A DNA stretch of 64,000 bases from Pikeienuella litoralis. GTDB taxonomy: Bacteria > Pseudomonadota > Alphaproteobacteria > Rhodobacterales > Rhodobacteraceae. Location: positions 124,001-188,000 of the forward strand of contig NZ_JBBHER010000004.1 of NCBI RefSeq assembly GCF_037646705.1, read 5' to 3'. Each line of letters starts with the position of its first letter. Position 1 is the first letter of the stretch. The notes below the pieces were generated by a model. The model was not told the origin of the DNA, made no database searches, and saw only the letters and a program-made list of their open reading frames with translations. Below are positions 15,493 to 23,111 of the stretch, in pieces. Both the position numbers and the translations under genes were made by a program.

Positions 15493-16404
15493 ATGCCGAT
15501 CAAGATCCCCGCCGCCCTGCCCGCCCACGACGTCCTGACGCGCGAAGGCGTGATGGTGATGACCGAAGATGCGGCGCTCAGGCAGGACATCCGGCCGCTC
15601 CAGATCGCGATGCTCAATCTGATGCCGAAAAAGGTGCAGACCGAGACCCAGTTCGCGCGGTTGATTGGCGCCGGGCCGCTTCAGATCGAGTTGACGCTGA
15701 TCCGGATGACGGCGCATGAGACGCGCCACACCCCTCCCGCGCACATGCAGGCGTTCTATCAACCCTTCGCCAAGGCGAAGACGCGAAAGTTTGACGGCCT
15801 GATCATCACCGGCGCCCCGATCGAACATCTGCCGTTCGAGGATGTGGACTATTGGGGCGAGTTGACCGAGGTTTTCGAGTGGACCCGGTCCAATGTCCAC
15901 TCCACCATCGCCGTCTGCTGGGGCGGGCAAGCGATGCTGCACCATTTTTACGGCGTTCCGAAACACGAGCTGGACGGCAAGCGTTTCGGCTGTTTCGAGC
16001 AGAGACTGACCGCCGTCTCCCCGTTCACATCCGGATTCTCGGATCGCTTCGTCGCTCCGGTCAGCCGGTGGACCGACACCCGCGAGGAAGACGTCGTGAA
16101 GCATGGCGTCAAGGTTCTGGCCCGCTCGGACGCGACCGGCCTCTGCCTCTTGCGGGACGAGGCGCTGAACGCGCTCTACATGTTCAACCACCTCGAATAT
16201 GACGCCGACACGCTGAAGCAGGAATACGACCGCGACGTGGCCGCCGGGGCGCGGATCATGCTCCCCGTGAACTATTTCCCGAGAGACGACCCGGCCGCCG
16301 CGCCCCGGAACCGATGGCGGAGCCATGGCCATCTCCTCTACGGCAACTGGATCAACCAGATTTACCAGACCACTCCGTTCGATCTCGATGCGATCGGCCT
16401 CTGA
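15493..16404 (+). CDS. metA: Homoserine O-acetyltransferase (MetA family)
   Basis: MetA-family enzyme acylating homoserine in methionine synthesis; 303 residues, normal length. The nucleophile is Cys142 in AVCWGGQAML, with the catalytic His in the later MFNHLEYD segment. Residue 111, which sets acyl-donor choice in this family, is Glu (TGAPIEHL); Glu111 is associated with acetyl-CoA and Gly111 with succinyl-CoA. I therefore call it an acetyltransferase (MetAA) even though the fold is that of E. coli succinyltransferase. The ATG at 15493 follows GGAACGAG. Confidence 0.94.
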   Translation: MPIKIPAALPAHDVLTREGVMVMTEDAALRQDIRPLQIAMLNLMPKKVQTETQFARLIGAGPLQIELTLIRMTAHETRHTPPAHMQAFYQPFAKAKTRKFDGLIITGAPIEHLPFEDVDYWGELTEVFEWTRSNVHSTIAVCWGGQAMLHHFYGVPKHELDGKRFGCFEQRLTAVSPFTSGFSDRFVAPVSRWTDTREEDVVKHGVKVLARSDATGLCLLRDEALNALYMFNHLEYDADTLKQEYDRDVAAGARIMLPVNYFPRDDPAAAPRNRWRSHGHLLYGNWINQIYQTTPFDLDAIGL

Positions 16405-16519
16405 GGGTCCGAGCGCCGGCGCGCCCTGTCGGTCAGCCCCTTCAGGCGCGCCGCAGAGCCGGCCGGGCGCGGCCGGGCCGAGACCCAACTTGATGAAATG
16501 CGACGCCCGGAGGCGATGA

Positions 16520-17383
16520 ATGGACGAGATCGCCGCATTTTTGAAATCGAAAACGTTTGAAGACGTGCGGAAGGCGATCGAGACGACGCCCAAGGAGAAC
16601 TTTCTCGACCCCGGATATCCCTACCCCGAACGCATGAACGGCAAAGATTACAACGCCGAAATGAAGACGCTTCATATTGAGCTGGTCAAGCTCCAGTCCT
16701 GGGTCCGCGAGACCGGAGAGCGGTTCGTGCTTGTCTTCGAGGGGCGGGACGCGGCCGGCAAGGGCGGGACCATCAAGAGATTCCGCGAACACCTGAATCC
16801 CCGCGGCGCCCGCGTCGTCGCGCTCGCGAAACCCTCGGACGTCGAGCGTGGCCAATGGTATTTTCAGCGTTATATCCAACACCTGCCCAGCTCCGGAGAA
16901 ATCGTGTTCTTCGACCGGAGCTGGTACAATCGGGCGGTGGTGGAGCGGGTCTTCGGGTTCTCCTCGGATTCCGAGCGCGAGCTTTTCTTCCATCAGGCCC
17001 CCGAATTCGAAGACATGCTGGTCAATGATGGAATCAGATTCTTCAAGTTCTGGCTGTCGATCGGGCGTTCCGAACAGATCAGCCGGGTCATCGCTCGGAA
17101 GCGAGACCCGCTCAAGCAATGGAAGCTGTCCCCGATCGACGATCAGTCGCTCTCCCGCTGGTCCGAATATACGGAGGCGATCGAAGAGATGTTCGCCCGC
17201 ACCCATACGCCTCACGCGCCCTGGACGGTGATCCGCGCCGACGACAAGCGGCGCGCGCGGATCGCGGCCATTCGCGCGGTCCTGTCCGCCACTCCCTATG
17301 AAAACCGGAGCGAGGACGCCGCCTCGCCGCCCGATCCGGCGATCTGCGGGCCGCTGGGAACGGTTCCGCTCGCCTTGTCCTGA
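16520..17383 (+). CDS. ppk2: Polyphosphate kinase 2
   Basis: PPK2 uses polyphosphate to phosphorylate nucleoside diphosphates or monophosphates, depending on class. This 287-residue, single-domain protein has Walker A GRDAAGKGG (about 75-83), the lid region GARVVALAKPSDVERGQWYFQ, and Walker B with EIVFFDRSWYNRAVVE. Length and single-domain form fit class I PPK2. An upstream GGAGGCG ribosome site supports the ATG at 16520. With ppk1, ppx and ppa in the same window, polyphosphate turnover is well covered. Confidence 0.95.
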   Translation: MDEIAAFLKSKTFEDVRKAIETTPKENFLDPGYPYPERMNGKDYNAEMKTLHIELVKLQSWVRETGERFVLVFEGRDAAGKGGTIKRFREHLNPRGARVVALAKPSDVERGQWYFQRYIQHLPSSGEIVFFDRSWYNRAVVERVFGFSSDSERELFFHQAPEFEDMLVNDGIRFFKFWLSIGRSEQISRVIARKRDPLKQWKLSPIDDQSLSRWSEYTEAIEEMFARTHTPHAPWTVIRADDKRRARIAAIRAVLSATPYENRSEDAASPPDPAICGPLGTVPLALS

Positions 17384-17451
17384 GCTTGCGCCGCCGCCTT
17401 GCGGGGAGCCGCCGCGGCGCCCATGTCCCGCCAGTGCCGCAGGAGATGATC

Positions 17452-17895
17452 ATGAACCATGCGCCAGGCGCCCTTCCCGACCCCGAGAGGGACGCCCAGT
17501 TTTACGACGGGGTTCCGGCGCGCCGGCTCTTCGCCTTCATCATCGATTTCGTTCTCGTATGGTGCATGGCGCTGGCCATAGGCGTGCTGACTCTCGGAAT
17601 CGGGTTTCTGATGCTCGGATTCATCATCTTCGCGGTGGACTTCGTCTACCGCGTGACGACGATCTCCAACCGGTCGGCGACCCTCGGCATGCGCCTCGTC
17701 GGCGTGGAGCTTCGTCGGCGAGATGGCGGGAGATTCAATCTCGGCGACGCGCTCGCTCATACGATCCTGTTTTACATCGCATGCAGTTTCATCGTTCTCC
17801 AGTTGATCTCGGTGGTGCTGATGGCGGGCTCCGCGATGGGGCGCGGACTTCACGATATCCCGCTCGGCTCAACGATGATCAATTCTCCCGAGTGA
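17452..17895 (+). CDS. RDD family membrane protein
   Basis: A 147-residue protein with the RDD signature: an Arg near the first helix (VPARRLFAFIIDFVLVW), two closely spaced N-terminal membrane segments (about 20-45 and 48-70), the conserved NRSATLGMRLVGVELRRRDG loop, and a third helix (about 103-127). RDD proteins are small inner-membrane proteins of mostly unknown role. The ATG at 17452 has AGGAG at the right spacing; an ATG two codons earlier is too close to it. bpt follows after 54 bp, a pairing I recall from other Rhodobacterales. Confidence 0.85.
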   Translation: MNHAPGALPDPERDAQFYDGVPARRLFAFIIDFVLVWCMALAIGVLTLGIGFLMLGFIIFAVDFVYRVTTISNRSATLGMRLVGVELRRRDGGRFNLGDALAHTILFYIACSFIVLQLISVVLMAGSAMGRGLHDIPLGSTMINSPE

Positions 17896-17949
17896 CAGCG
17901 CGCCGAAGCGTTGCTACGCTCGCGCAATCATATATTCCACCAGCTTGCG

Positions 17950-18744
17950 ATGACCCATCTAAACCAGAAGATCACAGCGCAGTTCTTTCTGACCGCGAAC
18001 CAGCCCTGCCCCTACCTGCCGGACCGGCAGGAGCGAAAGCTGTTCACCACATTGCGTGGACATGACGCGCGGGAGGTGAACGACTCGCTCAGTCTGCGCG
18101 GCTTTCGCCGCAGCCAGTCGGTGGCCTACCGCCCGGCCTGCGCCGATTGCGGCGCCTGCCTTTCGGTGCGCATCCCTGTGGCCGCCCACACGCCGTCCCA
18201 TTCACAACGCCGGATCATGAAACGAAACGCCGGGTTGGAGCGGCGCACCTGCGCCCCCTGGGCGACGGAGGAGCAATACGAGGTCTTCCGCACCTATCTC
18301 CGGTCGCGCCACGCCGATGGCGGCATGGCGGAGATGGATATCTGCGAATTCGCCTCGATGATCGAGGAGACCACGGTCCGCACCCGCATCATCGAATACC
18401 ACGCCCCCGACGCCGCGCCCGACGAAAGCCTCGTCGCCGCCTGCCTGACCGATGTCATGACCGACGGGCTCTCCATGGTCTACAGCTTCTTCAGGCCCGA
18501 ACTGGCGCGGCGCAGCCTCGGGCTTTACATGATCCTCGATCACCTCGCCATCGCCCGCCAGGCGGGCTTGCCGTATCTGTATCTGGGGTACTGGGTGCCC
18601 GGGTCCCGGAAAATGGATTACAAGGCCCGCTTCACGCCGTTCGAGTTTTTCCGCGGCGGCGAATGGCGGCGGACCGACGCCCCGGAAACCCTGCCGATCG
18701 ATGAACTTCGGAAACCGGACACATCGCCGGTTCCACTGGGCTGA
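17950..18744 (+). CDS. bpt: Aspartate/glutamate leucyltransferase (arginyltransferase family)
   Basis: Bpt attaches Leu from Leu-tRNA to N-terminal Asp or Glu, creating a primary N-degron read by ClpS. The 264-residue product carries CPYLPDRQERKLFT (Cys20) and the cysteine cluster RPACADCGAC (Cys64, Cys67, Cys70), both typical of ATE/Bpt proteins. The C-terminal GNAT-like part includes LYMILDHLAIARQ, YLYLGYWVPGSRKMDYK and the FTPFEFF motif. The ATG at 17950 gives the family-typical MTHLNQKITAQFFLT start. Its stop lies 6 bp from that of the convergent RTX protease gene. The eukaryotic homologue uses Arg-tRNA; bacterial two-part systems use Leu. Confidence 0.94.
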   Translation: MTHLNQKITAQFFLTANQPCPYLPDRQERKLFTTLRGHDAREVNDSLSLRGFRRSQSVAYRPACADCGACLSVRIPVAAHTPSHSQRRIMKRNAGLERRTCAPWATEEQYEVFRTYLRSRHADGGMAEMDICEFASMIEETTVRTRIIEYHAPDAAPDESLVAACLTDVMTDGLSMVYSFFRPELARRSLGLYMILDHLAIARQAGLPYLYLGYWVPGSRKMDYKARFTPFEFFRGGEWRRTDAPETLPIDELRKPDTSPVPLG

Positions 18745-18750
18745 CCACGC

Positions 18751-21030
18751 TCAGAACAGAAAATCCGACGCATGAAAATCCGACGCGTCGGCGTTGTTCA
18801 CCCGGATCGACACATTCGCAAAATGGATCATGGCGGAGGCGCCCGCGTCCCGAATATCGAGATCCGAAAACCTGTTCGCGCCGGCGCCGATCTCGATCTT
18901 GTCGAGGCCATGATCGAAGTCGCGGATCACGTCGTCGCCGTGCCCGCGGCCGAAAACGAACACGTCTGGCCCCTGGCCGCCGCTCAACGTGTCGTCGCCG
19001 GGCCCCCCGAACAACGTGTCCGCGCCCCGCATGCCGACAAGGACATCGTCCATGAGGCCGCCGTGCAGAAAATCGTCTCCGCCGCCGCCCAAAAGCCGAT
19101 CATCGCCCGCATTGCCAAACAGGCGGTCGCTTCCCATGCCGCCAAAGAAGGAATCGTCGCCGGAGCCGCCTTTCAAGGTGTCGTCTCCGCCGCCGCCCCG
19201 GAGCACATCGTCGCCGGCGCCGCCTTTCAGGAGATCATCGCCGCCGCCCCCCCGGAGCACATCGCCGCCGACGCCGCCGACGAGAAGATCGTCTCCGCCG
19301 CCGCCTCTCAGGATATCGGCGCCCCGGCCGCCATGGAGACTGTCATCGCCGCCGCCGCCCCGCAGGACATCGTCGCCGCCGCCGCCCCGCAGAATGTCGT
19401 TTCCGAGGCCGCCCGCCAAGGCGTCGTTCCCGCCGCCGCCGACCCGCGTGAGAGCGGGCGGGGCGTCATCGGCCGATTGCGGATCGGCCGCGCGCAACGC
19501 GGCCGCGTCCGCCGCAAATCCGAAAGATGAGGCCAACTCATCCCAACCAATGGAAGCCAGCGTGATCGCCGCCGTGACCGACGCGTCGACGATGTTCAGC
19601 ACCACCGCCTGGCCGGGGCCCTCGGCCAGATTGATCTGCGAGGAGCGACCGACTTCATTGAGGTCGGCCAGGCTGCCGATATGGGCGCCGTCGACGGTCG
19701 TGGACAGCGCGTTCCCGGCCAGAAGACCATCCGACAACACGCCGACGCCAAACCCCTCGAACCAGATCTGATCGCCTTCGGCGAAGTCCAGATCCAGGAT
19801 CAGATCGGCGTCCCCGTCGCCAAGATTGCTCAGGTCGAAAACAAATCTGTCCGCGCCGGCGCCGCCGATCAGCACATCGTCGCCCGCGAACCCTTCCAGA
19901 GTGTCGCGCCCGCCGCCGCCTTCAAGGTGATTGTCGGCGCTGTTGCCGCCGATCCAGTCGTTCCCCGATCCGCCGATCGCATTCTCGATCAGCGAGCGCG
20001 CGTCATTCTCGTATTGAAGCGCGTTGAAGATGTGCCCCCGCGCGTGAACGCCGCCGCCGAGATACGCGCGCTGCGCGTTCCCGCCCACATCGAGATCGAT
20101 ATAGCCGCCCGGCGAGAGATCCACCGCCAGATCTCGGGAATAGGCGGAGAAGTCATAAGTGTCTTCGCCGCCGCCGTCCCAGATCGTCCGCAGGATGACG
20201 TTCCCGGCGGTCTGCTCCTGCAAAATTCCGTTGATCGCCATCCGGCCGCTCTCCGGCGTGACCCGGTAGACATCGTCGCCGGCGCGGTGCGCGAAATTCG
20301 CGCCGTAGAGGTCCTGGATCGCCGCGATATCAAACATCATCAGCGTTTGCGGACCGCTGGCGGGGCCATTGGTGAAGGCGTTCTCGTTGCTGCCGACATA
20401 GGACCTGTAGGTCATCAGCGAATATTCATGGCTGTCGAATGACGCGTTCAGCGGCCCCGGCCCGCCGCCCTCGTGGCCATGTCTCAACCCGATCGTGTGC
20501 CCGACTTCATGGAGCGTGGTCGCCCACGCGTAATTGCCGGCGATCGGAGCGTTGTAATGCTGCATTCCGAACCAGACATCGCCGCCCTTGTCGTCGTTGA
20601 ACGGAAGATAGGCGAATGCGGTCTCGGGCGCGGCCGACCGCGCGAACATCAGATCCGCCGACCGGTCGGCGGCGCCGGTCAGCTCCACAAACCGAAGGCC
20701 GCTCACATCCTCGATCCCGCCAAGCGCGGCCCGAACCGCATTGGCGTGCGCCGCCATCACTGGCGCGAAGGTGTCGCGGACATTCAGATGGCCGCGGTAA
20801 CTGAAATCGGAGGCGCTGTCAGGAAAGCTGTAGCTCAACGTTTTCGTGGTCCAGATCAGCCCCGACATCAACGCATCGATGTTCTGATCCGGATCAAGGA
20901 GATTGGAGTCGACGTGCCGCTCTGACGCGACAGCGGCCTGCGCCGCATGCGGCGCGCCGGCGTGCAGTTCATGACTCCGGGATTCCGCCTTCACATGGCC
21001 AATCATCTGACTGGTCTCTCGCGTCAACAT
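18751..21030 (-). CDS. Secreted metzincin-type (serralysin-like) RTX metalloprotease
   Basis: A 759-residue exported protein. The catalytic domain has the metzincin zinc motif HEVGHTIGLRHGH (from residue 174) and a Met-turn-like SLMTYRSY. It is followed by M10 C-terminal-like sequence and two RTX nonapeptide blocks that bind calcium (about residues 360-400 and 530-700). The end DASDFHASDFLF, acidic then hydrophobic, resembles the uncleaved type I secretion signal of serralysins; there is no Sec signal. No ABC/HlyD/TolC exporter or protease inhibitor gene is nearby. The ATG at 21030 has a GGCGGAG ribosome site, whereas upstream TTG is not needed. An insert of about 130 residues separates the two RTX blocks. 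Confidence 0.88.
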   Translation of the reverse strand: MLTRETSQMIGHVKAESRSHELHAGAPHAAQAAVASERHVDSNLLDPDQNIDALMSGLIWTTKTLSYSFPDSASDFSYRGHLNVRDTFAPVMAAHANAVRAALGGIEDVSGLRFVELTGAADRSADLMFARSAAPETAFAYLPFNDDKGGDVWFGMQHYNAPIAGNYAWATTLHEVGHTIGLRHGHEGGGPGPLNASFDSHEYSLMTYRSYVGSNENAFTNGPASGPQTLMMFDIAAIQDLYGANFAHRAGDDVYRVTPESGRMAINGILQEQTAGNVILRTIWDGGGEDTYDFSAYSRDLAVDLSPGGYIDLDVGGNAQRAYLGGGVHARGHIFNALQYENDARSLIENAIGGSGNDWIGGNSADNHLEGGGGRDTLEGFAGDDVLIGGAGADRFVFDLSNLGDGDADLILDLDFAEGDQIWFEGFGVGVLSDGLLAGNALSTTVDGAHIGSLADLNEVGRSSQINLAEGPGQAVVLNIVDASVTAAITLASIGWDELASSFGFAADAAALRAADPQSADDAPPALTRVGGGGNDALAGGLGNDILRGGGGDDVLRGGGGDDSLHGGRGADILRGGGGDDLLVGGVGGDVLRGGGGDDLLKGGAGDDVLRGGGGDDTLKGGSGDDSFFGGMGSDRLFGNAGDDRLLGGGGDDFLHGGLMDDVLVGMRGADTLFGGPGDDTLSGGQGPDVFVFGRGHGDDVIRDFDHGLDKIEIGAGANRFSDLDIRDAGASAMIHFANVSIRVNNADASDFHASDFLF
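18950..19445 (-). repeat. RTX nonapeptide repeat block (coding)
   Basis: About 18 consecutive GGxGxDxLx-type nonapeptides encoded on the minus strand, with many near-identical units (GGGGDDVLR, GGGGDDLLK, GGAGDDVLR). At DNA level this reads as a short-period, very GC-rich tandem array. A shorter block of four to five units lies at about 19850-19980. Both bind calcium and fold outside the cell after type I secretion. Confidence 0.85.
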
Positions 21031-21408
21031 CAACAACTCCGCCCCACACAACGCATTTCAATAGAGCGCGGATCGATCAGGGACAAACCATAATTACCGA
21101 GAATACCGGGATCATCACCGTCATGATTATATCAAGTTGTTCATGATGTTACTTGATACACTTAAAGTTGTTTACTTCTAAAATTGGGAACAGATGCGAA
21201 AGCCCGGCGCGCGCGCCGCGCCGCCGGCGCCCCGGCCCGTCCTCCGTCCCGATCCAACCCTCGCGCTCCATGCGGGCGAACCCGCGCACGCTTTCCCGTA
21301 CAGACGATAATTATGGCATTTCGACGGCGTCGCGCCAATTTCGCGCACATTGCCAATCCCGGCGCCCGATGCTACGTCGCCGTTCCATCCTCTGAGCGCA
21401 GGCGCCCC
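21031..21408. other. Divergent intergenic region between the RTX protease and purB
   Basis: No gene is supported in these 378 bases. Bases 21060-21180 are unusually AT-rich for this genome and probably hold the protease promoter. They contain the inverted repeat at 21130-21158 and two copies of TCATGAT. The purB-proximal part returns to high GC, apart from a short AT-rich stretch around 21307-21320. Confidence 0.5.
21130..21158. promoter_or_regulatory. Inverted repeat upstream of the RTX protease gene
   Basis: TATCAAG (21130-21136) is mirrored by CTTGATA (21152-21158) with a 15-base spacer, about 100-130 bp ahead of the protease ATG. It lies in the AT-rich stretch and is a plausible operator. 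No regulator family was identified. Confidence 0.4.
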
Positions 21409-22719
21409 ATGATCCCCCGCTACTCCCGCCCCGAAATGACCGCGATCTGGTCTCCGGAAACGAAATTCCGCATCTGGTTCGAAATCGAAGCGCACGCCGG
21501 CGATGCGCAGGCCGCGCTTGGCGTCATCCCAGAGAGCGCCGCGAAGGCCGCCTGGAAGGCGAAGGACGTGGTCTTCGACGTGGAGCGGATCGACGAGATC
21601 GAGCGCGAGGTGAAACACGACGTCATCGCCTTCCTGACGCATCTCTCAGAGTTCGTGGGGCCGGAGGCGCGGTTCATCCACCAGGGCATGACGTCGTCCG
21701 ACGTGCTCGACACCTGCTTCAACGTGCAGTTGACGCGCGCCGCCGACATCCTGCTCGACGATATGGACGATCTTTGCGCGGCGCTCAAACGCCGCGCGCT
21801 CGAGCACAAGGATACGATCTGCATCGGCCGCAGCCACGGCATCCACGCGGAGCCCACCACGTTCGGCCTCAAGCTCGCGCAGGCCTATGCCGAGATGGAC
21901 CGCAATCGCTGCCGGCTCGCTCAGGCGCGGGCGGAGGTCGCGACCTGCGCGATCTCCGGGGCCGTCGGCACATTCGCCAATATCGACCCTTCGGTCGAGG
22001 CCCATGTCGCCGCGAAACTCGGGCTGGAGTCCGAGCCGGTTTCGACCCAGGTGATCCCGCGCGATCGCCACGCGATGTTCTTCGCGGTCCTCGGCGTCGT
22101 CGCCTCGTCAATCGAGCGGCTGGCGATCGAAATCCGGCATCTTCAGCGAACCGAAGTGCTGGAGGCGGAGGAGTATTTCTCCCCGGGGCAGAAGGGCTCC
22201 TCGGCGATGCCGCACAAGCGCAACCCGGTGCTGAGCGAGAATCTGACCGGCCTCGCGCGGATGGTCCGCGCCTACGCGCTGCCGGCCATGGAGAATGTCG
22301 CCCTCTGGCATGAGCGCGACATCTCCCACTCCTCGGTCGAGCGGATGATTGGCCCCGACGCGACGATCACGCTCGATTTCGCGCTGGCCCGGCTCACCGG
22401 CGTCATCGAAAAGCTCATCGTTCATCCCGAGAACATGGAGCGGAACCTGAACCAGTTCCGCGGACTCGTGCACTCGCAGCGCGTGATGTTGGCGCTCACG
22501 CAGAAGGGCGTGAGCCGGGAAGACGCCTATCGCCTCGTCCAGCGAAACGCGATGAGGGTCTGGGAGCGCGGCGCCGACTTCATGACCGAACTGAAAGCCG
22601 ACCCGGAGGTCGCCGCCGTCATGAGCGAGGCGGAGATCGAAGCGAATTTCGACCTCGCCCACCACACGAAGCACGTCGATACGATCTTCGCGCGGGTGTT
22701 CGGGCCGGAAGAGGCGTAA
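21409..22719 (+). CDS. purB: Adenylosuccinate lyase
   Basis: PurB acts twice in purine synthesis, cleaving SAICAR to AICAR and adenylosuccinate to AMP, releasing fumarate each time. The 436-residue protein belongs to the fumarase/aspartase superfamily. The signature loop is GSSAMPHKRNP, preceded by QGMTSSDVLDTC and SHGIHAEPTT, and followed by HERDISHSSVERM. The ATG at 21409 gives MIPRYSRPEMTAIWSPE, the standard N-terminus. A strong hairpin follows at 22741-22759. Confidence 0.97.
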   Translation: MIPRYSRPEMTAIWSPETKFRIWFEIEAHAGDAQAALGVIPESAAKAAWKAKDVVFDVERIDEIEREVKHDVIAFLTHLSEFVGPEARFIHQGMTSSDVLDTCFNVQLTRAADILLDDMDDLCAALKRRALEHKDTICIGRSHGIHAEPTTFGLKLAQAYAEMDRNRCRLAQARAEVATCAISGAVGTFANIDPSVEAHVAAKLGLESEPVSTQVIPRDRHAMFFAVLGVVASSIERLAIEIRHLQRTEVLEAEEYFSPGQKGSSAMPHKRNPVLSENLTGLARMVRAYALPAMENVALWHERDISHSSVERMIGPDATITLDFALARLTGVIEKLIVHPENMERNLNQFRGLVHSQRVMLALTQKGVSREDAYRLVQRNAMRVWERGADFMTELKADPEVAAVMSEAEIEANFDLAHHTKHVDTIFARVFGPEEA

Positions 22720-22740
22720 CCGGCGCGCCGCCCCTCGCCG

Positions 22741-22759
22741 GGGAGCGCGGCGCGCTCCC
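22741..22759 (+). terminator. Hairpin downstream of purB
   Basis: GGGAGCGC (22741-22748) pairs with GCGCTCCC (22752-22759) around a 3-base loop, 22 bp after the purB stop. Only two T follow, so it is a weak candidate for intrinsic termination or 3'-end protection. Confidence 0.4.
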
Positions 22760-22864
22760 TTGCCGGCCATCACATTCGCGTTATCACGCGCCCCAGGCCC
22801 TCTCCACGTCCATCCAATCTTCATCGAGACAGATGACGCGCCCCTCGCGGCGCCGGAGATGATG

Positions 22865-22987
22865 ATGGATGACAACGGACCATTCCGCCCTACGCCCGCG
22901 ATCCTCGCCGCGCTCTATGTCGTGCTTTGCGTCGGCGCGGGCGCCGGTTGGATCGCGCTGACGCTGGGCGCGGCGTTCAACGGCTAA
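22865..22987 (+). CDS. Small single-span membrane protein (hypothetical)
   Basis: A 40-residue frame with a single hydrophobic helix (AILAALYVVLCVGAGAGWIALTLGAAF) after a short polar N-terminus MDDNGPFRPTP. A CGGAG ribosome site sits six bases before the ATG at 22865; two more in-frame ATGs lie immediately upstream. The layout (short polar head, one membrane span, stop) is that of a real small membrane protein, but I do not recognise a family. It follows purB and the hairpin and faces convergent ppx. Confidence 0.45.
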   Translation: MDDNGPFRPTPAILAALYVVLCVGAGAGWIALTLGAAFNG

Positions 22988-23111
22988 TGACGTGAAAGGC
23001 GCGGCGGCGCGGCCGCCGGCTCGCCCCCCTGAGCATTGAAAATCGCCTCCGGCTCACCGCGAGCCTTTCCGCGCGCACGCCTCTGCGGGCGACCCAGATC
23101 GGAATGAGAAT

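Noticed and set aside
18950..19445. Regular short repeats resembling a CRISPR or satellite array
   Set aside because: The period is 27 bp without unique spacers and the repeats encode RTX nonapeptides in frame within the protease gene.
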